From Siphonodentalium dalli (taxonomy: Eukaryota; Mollusca; Scaphopoda; Gadilida; Siphonodentaliidae), in NCBI GenBank assembly GCA_032622095.1, contig CP136068.1:4939314-5003313 (forward strand): 64,000 nucleotides of DNA. The letters are read 5' to 3'. Shown here piece by piece: positions 1-10,917 of the stretch (the stretch's first letter is position 1; each line of letters opens with the position of its first letter). Both the position numbers and the translations under genes were made by a program. The notes under the pieces were generated by a model that searched no databases, had not been told where the DNA came from, and was given only the letters and a program-made list of their open reading frames with translations.

Positions 1-266
1 GAGTTACCGCCCATAGTTGGCAAACCTCTATTTTATTGTACTCTGTTGTCCTCCCGTATCATTCCAGATAACTGTATTTGGTTTTTGTAGTCGTGTTGAC
101 CGTTGTCAGCTTAGTCCGAGGAAGAAAATTTGACAGGGTTGGACATATATTTTTACACTGGGGTGGGGGCAATATTTTCGCAATTTTTTTTTATTATTGA
201 CATTCATCTATTTAAGTATGTAGATTCCCTGAACGAAAACAAACCCATACCGGAAAGGATTTTTGT

Positions 267-1140
267 AATCCGAGAAGAAATGCAAGAGTTACGGGCCCTC
301 AAAGTTTGCAAGTGTCGGTCCCATGTGCTTGTGACCCTATCTCCTCCGAAGATGTCGAACTTTGGATGTCGTCTGATATCCCAGTGCGTGCGGTCTGAAG
401 AGAGCACGCGATGGGCCAAATTTTGCCAGTGTCGGTTCAGTGTTGTGGGTCAGGGGAGGGGTGGTCCGGGGTACCAATTTTGTATTCTTCTCCGAATCGG
501 ATGAAACTTGGAATATAACATCCATACCGCCAACCGATCTAGAAACTGAAAGAATTTCGAAAATCCATTGAAAAATGTCAGAGTTGTGGGCCTTCAAACA
601 ATGCAAATTTGGCCCCATATGCTTGTGATCACATCTCCTCCGAAGATGTCAAACTTTGGATGTCAACTGATATGCCAATGCGTGCGGTCTGAAGAGAGCA
701 CGCGATGAGCCAAATTTTGCCAGTGTCGGTTCAGTGTTGTGGGTCAGGGGAGGGGTGGTCCGGGGTACCAAAATTTATTTCGTCTCCGAATCATATGAAA
801 CTTGATATATAACATATACCATACACGTTGATCATAAAACTGAAAACAGATTGTAAATCCGTTAAAAAATGGCGGAGATTTGGGCCCTCAAACTTTGAAT
901 GTGGGCCCGTATTCTTTCCAATAAACAAAATGTTATTCGTCTCTGAATCAGACAAAATTTATAACAAATAATCAATGTAAGTAGCTGATCACAATACTCA
1001 AAACAATTTTTAAATCCATTGGAAAATAACGGAGTTACGGGCTCTCAAAATTCGCATTTTTGGGCCGGGTTTGACTATTTCCCAATCCCGTCACCCAATT
1101 TCGAGGCAGGGGTGGGGTCACTCCCAAACACTTGAGATCA
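267..1140 (+). repeat. Internal degenerate sub-repeats s1-s4 (subfamily A)
   Basis: Four degenerate copies begin with AATCCG/AATCCA at 267, 562, 856 and 1013, spaced 295, 294 and 157 bp. Each starts AATCC, then about 20 bp later GAGTT or GAGAT followed by GGGCCCTCAAA or a variant. s1 and s2 are full length and share blocks such as TCTCCTCCGAAGATGTC and CCAAATTTTGCCAGTGTCGG. s3 jumps from the GGGCCC block to the CTGAATCAGA block and so lacks about 137 bp. s4 diverges after its first part; its right edge is approximate. Confidence 0.85.
386..409. repeat. Short inverted repeat GCGTGC / GCACGC within s1
   Basis: Six-base arms around a 12-nt loop. It recurs in A s2 (perfect), in B s1 at 11035-11058 (GTGTGC / GCACGC, pairing kept in RNA by a G-U wobble) and in B s2 at 11329-11352 (GCGTAC / GCACGC, one mismatch). 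Function unknown; it may be chance. Confidence 0.4.
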
Positions 1141-1233
1141 ACCCACACATGTTAAGGGAAAGATATAATCATCCTAATTCATATTTTCCGTCCCTTAACT
1201 GCGATTTATTGAGCTCATGATTTGCCCTATTAT

Positions 1234-1463
1234 TATACTTCCATGGTGTAACCAAGGAAGTATATTGTTTTTCTACTGCGGCCGTTTTCTGTTTAATTGG
1301 AAATACTCAGAAACTAATGGGAGGAGGACCGCGAAATCTCTAGCGAATGTAGGCATCTAAGGTCTACTAAAAATAATGCTATCCGGATGTTGGTCCAATA
1401 TATTTTGACAGAGTTATGGCCCTTTTTCGATTATTTTTCATTATTATTATTATTATTATTATT
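1234..1463 (+). repeat. Cassette, A type, with stem-loop and (ATT)8 tail
   Basis: Representative A cassette. The stem-loop is at 1234-1264: arms TATACTTCCATGG and CCAAGGAAGTATA pair with one mismatch around TGTAA. The 206-bp body ends in (ATT)8 at 1440-1463, and the left border is a short ATTATTATAC tract. It is bordered by ATT/ATAC repeats on both sides, non-coding, and differs from the B cassette at only four positions (1350, 1379, 1402 and 1407). A hairpin end plus a simple-repeat tail is reminiscent of small non-autonomous elements, but I do not recognise the family. Confidence 0.75.
1440..1463 (+). repeat. ATT microsatellite, (ATT)8
   Basis: Eight perfect ATT copies followed by ATAC, at the right edge of the cassette in A units. 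The equivalent tract has four copies at the A/B junction (10141-10152) and five in B units (e.g. 10358-10372). A two-copy tract lies at the left edge of every cassette. Confidence 0.9.
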
Positions 1464-2974
1464 ATACTGGACACTTTTGCAACCCTTATTACTCGAAAAG
1501 TACCAGGAGTAGCACACTAAAACTTGGTACGTATCTTGTGATCAAAGAGTTGTATGCCATCGTCGCATAACGAATATTGTCCGCGTTTTCCCCGAGGAGT
1601 TATCTCCCTTTATTTGAAAAAATGTCATTTTATTATCTCGGAAATTATAAGAAGCAGAGCATCGAAAATTAGACCGTATGCACATCTCGATATGCACTAC
1701 TGCCCACGGGCATAAAAACTTGGGTCCGCCCTTTCCCTGAAGAGTTACCGCCCATAGTTGGCAAACCTCTATTTTATTGTACTCTGTTGTCCTCCCGTAT
1801 CATTCCAGATAACTGTATTTGGTTTTTGTAGTCGTGTTGACCGTTGTCAGCTTAGTCCGAGGAAGAAAATTTGACAGGGTTGAACATATATTTTTACACT
1901 GGGGTGGGGGCAATATTTTCTCAATTTTTTTTTATTATTGACATTCATCTATTTAAGTATGTAGATTCCCTGAACGAAAACAAACCCATACCGGAAAGGA
2001 TTTTTGTAATCCGAGAAGAAATGCAAGAGTTACGGGCCCTCAAAGTTTGCAAGTGTCGGTCCCATGTGCTTGTGACCCTATCTCCTCCGAAGATGTCGAA
2101 CTTTGGATGTCGTCTGATATCCCAGTGCGTGCGGTCTGAAGAGAGCACGCGATGGGCCAAATTTTGCCAGTGTCGGTTCAGTGTTGTGGGTCAGGGGAGG
2201 GGTGGTCCGGGGTACCAATTTTGTATTCTTCTCCGAATCGGATGAAACTTGGAATATAACATCCATACCGCCAACCGATCTAGAAACTGAAAGAATTTCG
2301 AAAATCCATTGAAAAATGTCAGAGTTGTGGGCCTTCAAACAATGCAAATTTGGCCCCATATGCTTGTGATCACATCTCCTCCGAAGATGTCAAACTTTGG
2401 ATGTCAACTGATACGCCAATGCGTGCGGTCTGAAGAGAGCACGCGATGAGCCAAATTTTGCCAGTGTCGGTTCAGTGTTGTGGGTCAGGGGAGGGGTGGT
2501 CCGGGGTACCAAAATTTATTTCGTCTCCGAATCATATGAAACTTGATATATAACATATACCATACACGTTGATCATAAAACTGAAAACAGATTGTAAATC
2601 CGTTAAAAAATGGCGGAGATTTGGGCCCTCAAACTTTGAATGTGGGCCCGTATTCTTTCCAATAAACAAAATGTTATTCGTCTCTGAATCAGACAAAATT
2701 TATAACAAATAATCAATGTAAGTAGCTGATCACAATACTCAAAACAATTTTTAAATCCATTGGAAAATAACGGAGTTACGGGCTCTCAAAATTCGCATTT
2801 TTGGGCCGGGTTTGACTATTTCCCAATCCCGTCACCCAATTTCGAGGCAGGGGTGGGGTCACTCCCAAACACTTGAGATCAACCCACACATGTTAAGGGA
2901 AAGATATAATCATCCTAATTCATATTTTCCGTCCCTTAACTGCGATTTATTGAGCTCATGATTTGCCCTATTAT

Positions 2975-4715
2975 TATACTTCCATGGTGTAACCAAGGAA
3001 GTATATTGTTTTTCTACTGCGGCCGTTTTCTGTTTAATTGGAAATACTCAGAAACTAATGGGAGGAGGACCGCGAAATCTCTAGCGAATGTAGGCATCTA
3101 AGGTCTACTAAAAATAATGCTATCCGGATGTTGGTCCAATATATTTTGACAGAGTTATGGCCCTTTTTCGATTATTTTTCATTATTATTATTATTATTAT
3201 TATTATACTGGACACTTTTGCAACCCTTATTACTCGAAAAGTACCAGGAGTAGCACACTAAAACTTGGTACGTATCTTGTGATCAAAGAGTTGTATGCCA
3301 TCGTCGCATAACGAATATTGTCCGCGTTTTCCCCGAGGAGTTATCTCCCTTTATTTGAAAAAATGTCATTTTATTATCTCGGAAATTATAAGAAGCAGAG
3401 CATCGAAAATTAGACCGTATGCACATCTCGATATGCACTACTGCCCACGGGCATAAAAACTTGGGTCCGCCCTTTCCCTGAAGAGTTACCGCCCATAGTT
3501 GGCAAACCTCTATTTTATTGTACTCTGTTGTCCTCCCGTATCATTCCAGATAACTGTATTTGGTTTTTGTAGTCGTGTTGACCGTTGTCAGCTTAGTCCG
3601 AGGAAGAAAATTTGACAGGGTTGGACATATATTTTTACACTGGGGTGGGGGCAATATTTTCTCAATTTTTTTTTATTATTGACATTCATCTATTTAAGTA
3701 TGTAGATTCCCTGAACGAAAACAAACCCATACCGGAAAGGATTTTTGTAATCCGAGAAGAAATGCAAGAGTTACGGGCCCTCAAAGTTTGCAAGTGTCGG
3801 TCCCATGTGCTTGTGACCCTATCTCCTCCGAAGATGTCGAACTTTGGATGTCGTCTGATATCCCAGTGCGTGCGGTCTGAAGAGAGCACGCGATAGGCCA
3901 AATTTTGCCAGTGTCGGTTCAGTGTTGTGGGTCAGGGGAGGGGTGGTCCGGGGTACCAATTTTGTATTCTTCTCCGAATCGGATGAAACTTGGAATATAA
4001 CATCCATACCGCCAACCGATCTAGAAACTGAAAGAATTTCGAAAATCCATTGAAAAATGTCAGAGTTGTGGGCCTTCAAACAATGCAAATTTGGCCCCAT
4101 ATGCTTGTGATCACATCTCCTCCGAAGATGTCAAACTTTGGATGTCAACTGATACGCCAATGCGTGCGGTCTGAAGAGAGCACGCGATGAGCCAAATTTT
4201 GCCAGTGTCGGTTCAGTGTTGTGGGTCAGGGGAGGGGTGGTCCGGGGTACCAAAATTTATTTCGTCTCCGAATCATATGAAACTTGATATATAACATATA
4301 CCATACACGTTGATCATAAAACTGAAAACAGATTGTAAATCCGTTAAAAAATGGCGGAGATTTGGGCCCTCAAACTTTGAATGTGGGCCCGTATTCTTTC
4401 CAATAAACAAAATGTTATTCGTCTCTGAATCAGACAAAATTTATAACAAATAATCAATGTAAGTAGCTGATCACAATACTCAAAACAATTTTTAAATCCA
4501 TTGGAAAATAACGGAGTTACGGGCTCTCAAAATTCGCATTTTTGGGCCGGGTTTGACTATTTCCCAATCCCGTCACCCAATTTCGAGGCAGGGGTGGGGT
4601 CACTCCCAAACACTTGAGATCAACCCACACATGTTAAGGGAAAGATATAATCATCCTAATTCATATTTTCCGTCCCTTAACTGCGATTTATTGAGCTCAT
4701 GATTTGCCCTATTAT
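2975..4715 (+). repeat. Satellite unit A2 (1741 bp)
   Basis: Complete A unit. Private G-to-A at 3895 creates a TAG in the longest plus-strand frame, truncating it from 124 to 94 codons with no other change. This is good evidence that the frame is not under coding constraint. Confidence 0.95.
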
Positions 4716-6454
4716 TATACTTCCATGGTGTAACCAAGGAAGTATATTGTTTTTCTACTGCGGCCGTTTTCTGTTTAATTGGAAATACTCAGAAACTAAT
4801 GGGAGGAGGACCGCGAAATCTCTAGCGAATGTAGGCATCTAAGGTCTACTAAAAATAATGCTATCCGGATGTTGGTCCAATATATTTTGACAGAGTTATG
4901 GCCCTTTTTCGATTATTTTTCATTATTATTATTATTATTATTATTATACTGGACACTTTTGCAACCCTTATTACTCGAAAAGTACCAGGAGTAGCACACT
5001 AAAACTTGGTACGTATCTTGTGATCAAAGAGTTGTATGCCATCGTCGCATAACGAATATTGTCCGCGTTTTCCCCGAGGAGTTATCTCCCTTTATTTGAA
5101 AAAATGTCATTTTATTATCTCGGAAATTATAAGAAGCAGAGCATCGAAAATTAGACCGTATGCACATCTCGATATGCACTACTGCCCACGGGCATAAAAA
5201 CTTGGGTCCGCCCTTTCCCTGAAGAGTTACCGCCCATAGTTGGCAAACCTCTATTTTATTGTACTCTGTTGTCCTCCCGTATCATTCCAGATAACTGTAT
5301 TTGGTTTTTGTAGTCGTGTTGACCGTTGTCAGCTTAGTCCGAGGAAGAAAATTTGACAGGGTTGGACATATATTTTTACACTGGGGTGGGGGCAATATTT
5401 TCTCAATTTTTTTTTATTATTGACATTCATCTATTTAAGTATGTAGATTCCCTGAACGAAAACAAACCCATACCGGAAAGGATTTTTGTAATCCGAGAAG
5501 AAATGCAAGAGTTACGGGCCCTCAAAGTTTGCAAGTGTCGGTCCCATGTGCTTGTGACCCTATCTCCTCCGAAGATGTCGAACTTTGGATGTCGTCTGAT
5601 ATCCCAGTGCGTGCGGTCTGAAGAGAGCACGCGATGGGCCAAATTTTGCCAGTGTCGGTTCAGTGTTGTGGGTCAGGGGAGGGGTGGTCCGGGGGTACCA
5701 ATTTTGTATTCTTCTCCGAATCGGATGAAACTTGGAATATAACATCCATACCGCCAACCGATCTAGAAACTGAAAGAATTTCGAAAATCCATTGAAAAAT
5801 GTCAGAGTTGTGGGCCTTCAAACAATGCAAATTTGGCCCCATATGCTTGTGATCACATCTCCTCCGAAGATGTCAAACTTTGGATGTCAACTGATACGCC
5901 AATGCGTGCGGTCTGAAGAGAGCACGCGATGAGCCAAATTTTGCCAGTGTCGGTTCAGTGTTGTGGGTCAGGGGAGGGGTGGTCCGGGGTACCAAAATTT
6001 ATTTCGTCTCCGAATCATATGAAACTTGATATACATATACCATACACGTTGATCATAAAACTGAAAACAGATTGTAAATCCGTTAAAAAATGGCGGAGAT
6101 TTGGGCCCTCAAACTTTGAATGTGGGCCCGTATTCTTTCCAATAAACAAAATGTTATTCGTCTCTGAATCAGACAAAATTTATAACAAATAATCAATGTA
6201 AGTAGCTGATCACAATACTCAAAACAATTTTTAAATCCATTGGAAAATAACGGAGTTACGGGCTCTCAAAATTCGCATTTTTGGGCCGGGTTTGACTATT
6301 TCCCAATCCCGTCACCCAATTTCGAGGCAGGGGTGGGGTCACTCCCAAACACTTGAGATCAACCCACACATGTTAAGGGAAAGATATAATCATCCTAATT
6401 CATATTTTCCGTCCCTTAACTGCGATTTATTGAGCTCATGATTTGCCCTATTAT
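4716..6454 (+). repeat. Satellite unit A3 (1739 bp)
   Basis: Complete A unit with one extra G in the G-run near 5695 and a 3-bp deletion in the TATATAACATA stretch near 6033; together these give the 2-bp length deficit. The extra G frameshifts the open frames on both strands. Confidence 0.95.
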
Positions 6455-8194
6455 TATACTTCCATGGTGTAACCAAGGAAGTATATTGTTTTTCTACTGC
6501 GGCCGTTTTCTGTTTAATTGGAAATACTCAGAAACTAATGGGAGGAGGACCGCGAAATCTCTAGCGAATGTAGGCATCTAAGGTCTACTAAAAATAATGC
6601 TATCCGGATGTTGGTCCAATATATTTTGACAGAGTTATGGCCCTTTTTCGATTATTTTTCATTATTATTATTATTATTATTATTATACTGGACACTTTTG
6701 CAACCCTTATTACTCGAAAAGTACCAGGAGTAGCACACTAAAACTTGGTACGTATCTTGTGATCAAAGAGTTGTATGCCATCGTCGCATAACGAATATTG
6801 TCCGCGTTTTCCCCGAGGAGTTATCTCCCTTTATTTGAAAAAATGTCATTTTATTATCTCGGAAATTATAAGAAGCAGAGCATCGAAAATTAGACCGTAT
6901 GCACATCTCGATATGCACTACTGCCCACGGGCATAAAAACTTGGGTCCGCCCTTTCCCTGAAGAGTTACCGCCCATAGTTGGCAAACCTCTATTTTATTG
7001 TACTCTGTTGTCCTCCCGTATCATTCCAGATAACTGTATTTGGTTTTTGTAGTCGTGTTGACCGTTGTCAGCTTAGTCCGAGGAAGAAAATTTGACAGGG
7101 TTGGACATATATTTTTACACTGGGGTGGGGGCAATATTTTCTCAATTTTTTTTTATTATTGACATTCATCTATTTAAGTATGTAGATTCCCTGAACGAAA
7201 ACAAACCCATACCGGAAAGGATTTTTGTAATCCGAGAAGAAATGCAAGAGTTACGGGCCCTCAAAGTTTGCAAGTGTCGGTCCCATGTGCTTGTGACCCT
7301 ATCTCCTCCGAAGATGTCGAACTTTGGATGTCGTCTGATATCCCAGTGCGTGCGGTCTGAAGAGAGCACGCGATGGGCCAAATTTTGCCAGTGTCGGTTC
7401 AGTGTTGTGGGTCAGGGGAGGGGTGGTCCGGGGTACCAATTTTGTATTCTTCTCCGAATCGGATGAAACTTGGAATATAACATCCATACCGCCAACCGAT
7501 CTAGAAACTGAAAGAATTTCGAAAATCCATTGAAAAATGTCAGAGTTGTGGGCCTTCAAACAATGCAAATTTGGCCCCATATGCTTGTGATCACATCTCC
7601 TCCGAAGATGTCAAACTTTGGATGTCAACTGATACGCCAATGCGTGCGGTCTGAAGAGAGCACGCGATGAGCCAAATTTTGCCAGTGTCGGTTCAGTGTT
7701 GTGGGTCAGGGGAGGGGTGGTCCGGGGTACCAAAATTTATTTCGTCTCCGAATCATATGAAACTTGATATATAACATATACCATACACGATGATCATAAA
7801 ACTGAAAACAGATTGTAAATCCGTTAAAAAATGGCGGAGATTTGGGCCCTCAAACTTTGAATGTGGGCCCGTATTCTTTCCAATAAACAAAATGTTATTC
7901 GTCTCTGAATCAGACAAAATTTATAACAAATAATCAATGTAAGTAGCTGATCACAATACTCAAAACAATTTTTAAATCCATTGGAAAATAACGGAGTTAC
8001 GGGCTCTCAAAATTCGCATTTTGGGCCGGGTTTGACTATTTCCCAATCCCGTCACCCAATTTCGAGGCAGGGGTGGGGTCACTCCCAAACACTTGAGATC
8101 AACCCACACATGTTAAGGGAAAGATATAATCATCCTAATTCATATTTTCCGTCCCTTAACTGCGATTTATTGAGCTCATGATTTGCCCTATTAT
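6455..8194 (+). repeat. Satellite unit A4 (1740 bp)
   Basis: Complete A unit. T-to-A at 7790. One T fewer in the T-run before GGGCCGGG near 8020, a deletion shared with the next unit A5, so the two are probably sister copies. Confidence 0.95.
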
Positions 8195-9934
8195 TATACT
8201 TCCATGGTGTAACCAAGGAAGTATATTGTTTTTCTACTGCGGCCGTTTTCTGTTTAATTGGAAATACTCAGAAACTAATGGGAGGAGGACCGCGAAATCT
8301 CTAGCGAATGTAGGCATCTAAGGTCTACTAAAAATAATGCTATCCGGATGTTGGTCCAATATATTTTGACAGAGTTATGGCCCTTTTTCGATTATTTTTC
8401 ATTATTATTATTATTATTATTATTATACTGGACACTTTTGCAACCCTTATTACTCGAAAAGTACCAGGAGTAGCACACTAAAACTTGGTACGTATCTTGG
8501 GATCAAAGAGTTGTATGCCATCGTCGCATAACGAATATTGTCCGCGTTTTCCCCGAGGAGTTATCTCCCTTTATTTGAAAAAATGTCATTTTATTATCTC
8601 GGAAATTATAAGAAGCAGAGCATCGAAAATTAGACCGTATGCACATCTCGATATGCACTACTGCCCACGGGCATAAAAACTTGGGTCCGCCCTTTCCCTG
8701 AAGAGTTACCGCCCATAGTTGGCAAACCTCTATTTTATTGTACTCTGTTGTCCTCCCGTATCATTCCAGATAACTGTATTTGGTTTTTGTAGTCGTGTTG
8801 ACCGTTGTCAGCTTAGTCCGAGGAAGAAAATTTGACAGGGTTGGACATATATTTTTACACTGGGGTGGGGGCAATATTTTCGCAATTTTTTTTTATTATT
8901 GACATTCATCTATTTAAGTATGTAGATTCCCTGAACGAAAACAAACCCATACCGGAAAGGATTTTTGTAATCCGAGAAGAAATGCAAGAGTTACGGGCCC
9001 TCAAAGTTTGCAAGTGTCGGTCCCATGTGCTTGTGACCCTATCTCCTCCGAAGATGTCGAACTTTGGATGTCGTCTGATATCCCAGTGCGTGCGGTCTGA
9101 AGAGAGCACGCGATGGGCCAAATTTTGCCAGTGTCGGTTCAGTGTTGTGGGTCAGGGGAGGGGTGGTCCGGGGTACCAATTTTGTATTCTTCTCCGAATC
9201 GGATGAAACTTGGAATATAACATCCATACCGCCAACCGATCTAGAAACTGAAAGAATTTCGAAAATCCATTGAAAAATGTCAGAGTTGTGGGCCTTCAAA
9301 CAATGCAAATTTGGCCCCATATGCTTGTGATCACATCTCCTCCGAATATGTCAAACTTTGGATGTCAACTGATACGCCAATGCGTGCGGTCTGAAGAGAG
9401 CACGCGATGAGCCAAATTTTGCCAGTGTCGGTTCAGTGTTGTGGGTCAGGGGAGGGGTGGTCCGGGGTACCAAAATTTATTTCGTCTCCGAATCATATGA
9501 AACTTGATATATAACATATACCATACACGTTGATCATAAAACTGAAAACAGATTGTAAATCCGTTAAAAAATGGCGGAGATTTGGGCCCTCAAACTTTGA
9601 ATGTGGGCCCGTATTCTTTCCAATAAACAAAATGTTATTCGTCTCTGAATCAGACAAAATTTATAACAAATAATCAATGTAAGTAGCTGATCACAATACT
9701 CAAAACAATTTTTAAATCCATTGGAAAATAACGGAGTTACGGGCTCTCAAAATTCGCATTTTGGGCCGGGTTTGACTATTTCCCAATCCCGTCACCCAAT
9801 TTCGAGGCAGGGGTGGGGTCACTCCCAAACACTTGAGATCAACCCACACATGTTAAGGGAAAGATATAATCATCCTAATTCATATTTTCCGTCCCTTAAC
9901 TGCGATTTATTGAGCTCATGATTTGCCCTATTAT
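8195..9934 (+). repeat. Satellite unit A5 (1740 bp)
   Basis: Last complete A unit. T-to-G at 8500, G at 8882 (shared with A0), G-to-T at 9347, and the one-T deletion near 9760 shared with A4. It ends normally at the ATT tract and stem-loop. Confidence 0.95.
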
Positions 9935-10151
9935 TATACTTCCATGGTGTAACCAAGGAAGTATATTGTTTTTCTACTGCGGCCGTTTTCTGTTTAATTG
10001 GAAATACTCAGAAACTAATGGGAGGAGGACCGCGAAATCTCTAGCGAATGTAGGCATCTAAGGTCTACTAAAAATAATGCTATCCGGATGTTGGTCCAAT
10101 ATATTTTGACAGAGTTATGGCCCTTTTTCGATTATTTTTCATTATTATTAT
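9935..10151 (+). repeat. Truncated A unit: cassette only (217 bp), A/B junction
   Basis: This fragment is only the cassette of an A unit. It carries all four A-diagnostic bases (T in GAATGTAGG, C in AATGCTAT, and A and G in TATATTTTGACA). After (ATT)4 it runs directly into TATACTTCC of a second, B-type cassette. In every other A unit (ATT)8 is followed by ACTGGACAC. The array therefore switches from A to B at the ATT/ATAC tract that borders the cassette on both sides. Confidence 0.93.
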
Positions 10152-10372
10152 TATACTTCCATGGTGTAACCAAGGAAGTATATTGTTTTTCTACTGCGGC
10201 CGTTTTCTGTTTAATTGGAAATACTCAGAAACTAATGGGAGGAGGACCGCGAAATCTCTAGCGAATGAAGGCATCTAAGGTCTACTAAAAATAATGGTAT
10301 CCGGATGTTGGTCCAATATCTTTTAACAGAGTTATGGCCCTTTTTCGATTATTTTTCATTATTATTATTATT
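10152..10372 (+). repeat. Cassette, B type, with stem-loop and (ATT)5 tail
   Basis: Representative B cassette: stem-loop 10152-10182, body to about 10357, (ATT)5 at 10358-10372. The first 116 bp are identical to the A cassette. It is present at the same place in every B unit, altered only in B14 (7-bp deletion) and by homopolymer changes in B15 and B16. Confidence 0.75.
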
Positions 10373-10458
10373 ATACTACAGTATTTTTCAACGCCCAAAT
10401 CTCGGAATGTATTAGTACTAGAAAACTCAAGTTTGGTAAGTATGTTGGGGTAAATGAG

Positions 10459-10662
10459 TTCTATGCCTTTGGCTCATAACGGATATTGTCCGCATTTACC
10501 CCGTAGAGTTATCTCCCTTTATATGAAAAAATGTCATTTTATTATCTCGGAAATTATAAGGAGCAGAGCATCGAAAATTGGACTGTATACACATCTCGAT
10601 ATGCCCTACTGCCCACGGGCATCAGAACTTGTGTCCGCGCTTTCCCTGAGGAGTTACCGCCC
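10459..10662 (+). repeat. Pair of degenerate direct repeats 145 bp apart
   Basis: GTCCGC at 10488 and 10633, and GAGTTATCTCCC / GAGTTACCGCCC at 10506 and 10651, are both exactly 145 bp apart. The same pair at the same 145-bp spacing occurs in subfamily A (GTCCGC at 1579 and 1724; GAGTTA at 1597 and 1742). The intervening sequence is only weakly similar. Confidence 0.7.
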
Positions 10663-10917
10663 ATAGTTGGCAAACCTCTATTTGATTGTACTCTGTTGTC
10701 CTCTTGTATCATTCCAGATAACTGCATGTGGTTTTCATAGTCGTGTTGACCGTTGTCAGTTTAGTCAGAGAAGGAAATTTTGACAGGGTCAGACATATAT
10801 TTTGACACTGGGGTGGGGGGCAAATTGTTTGCAAAATAAAATTTTGATTGACATTCATATATTTAAGTTTATGTATTTCCCGAACGAAAACAAACTCATA
10901 CCGGAAAGGATTTTTGA

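Larger units (their letters stand above)
1..1233 (+). repeat. Satellite unit A0 (partial, 3' 1233 bp)
   Basis: Begins inside a unit at the GAGTTACCGCCC motif. It contains the four degenerate sub-repeats (starting about 267, 562, 856 and 1013) and the tail up to the next ATT tract. Variants: G at 180, shared only with unit A5 among the A units; T at 673 where the others have C. Confidence 0.93.
1234..2974 (+). repeat. Satellite unit A1 (1741 bp)
   Basis: Complete A unit from stem-loop to stem-loop. (ATT)8 follows the cassette at 1440-1463. Private variant: A at 1883 where other A units have G. Confidence 0.95.
1..10151 (+). repeat. Satellite array, subfamily A (~1741-bp units)
   Basis: Head-to-tail array of near-identical units, all in one orientation. 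The stem-loop that I use as unit start recurs at 1234, 2975, 4716, 6455, 8195 and 9935, giving unit lengths of 1741, 1741, 1739, 1740 and 1740 bp. Copies differ from each other by only a few substitutions or 1-3 bp indels. Short open frames (60-129 codons) recur on both strands at the same unit positions but show no coding behaviour: a G-to-A change at 3895 and an extra G near 5695 alter them, and the reading frame is not kept in subfamily B. No mobile element interrupts the array. The left end lies outside the window. Confidence 0.95.

Noticed and set aside
130-504. 124-codon plus-strand open frame in each A unit
   Set aside because: It overlaps open frames on the opposite strand, is cut by a stop in A2 and frameshifted in A3, changes frame in subfamily B, and has no recognisable domain. 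It persists only because the units are copies of one another.
10152-10372. tRNA-derived SINE with an ATT tail
   Set aside because: No convincing A box or B box (GGTTCGANNCC) in the cassette; GGTCCAATATC is too poor a match. The cassette may still be a small mobile element of another kind.
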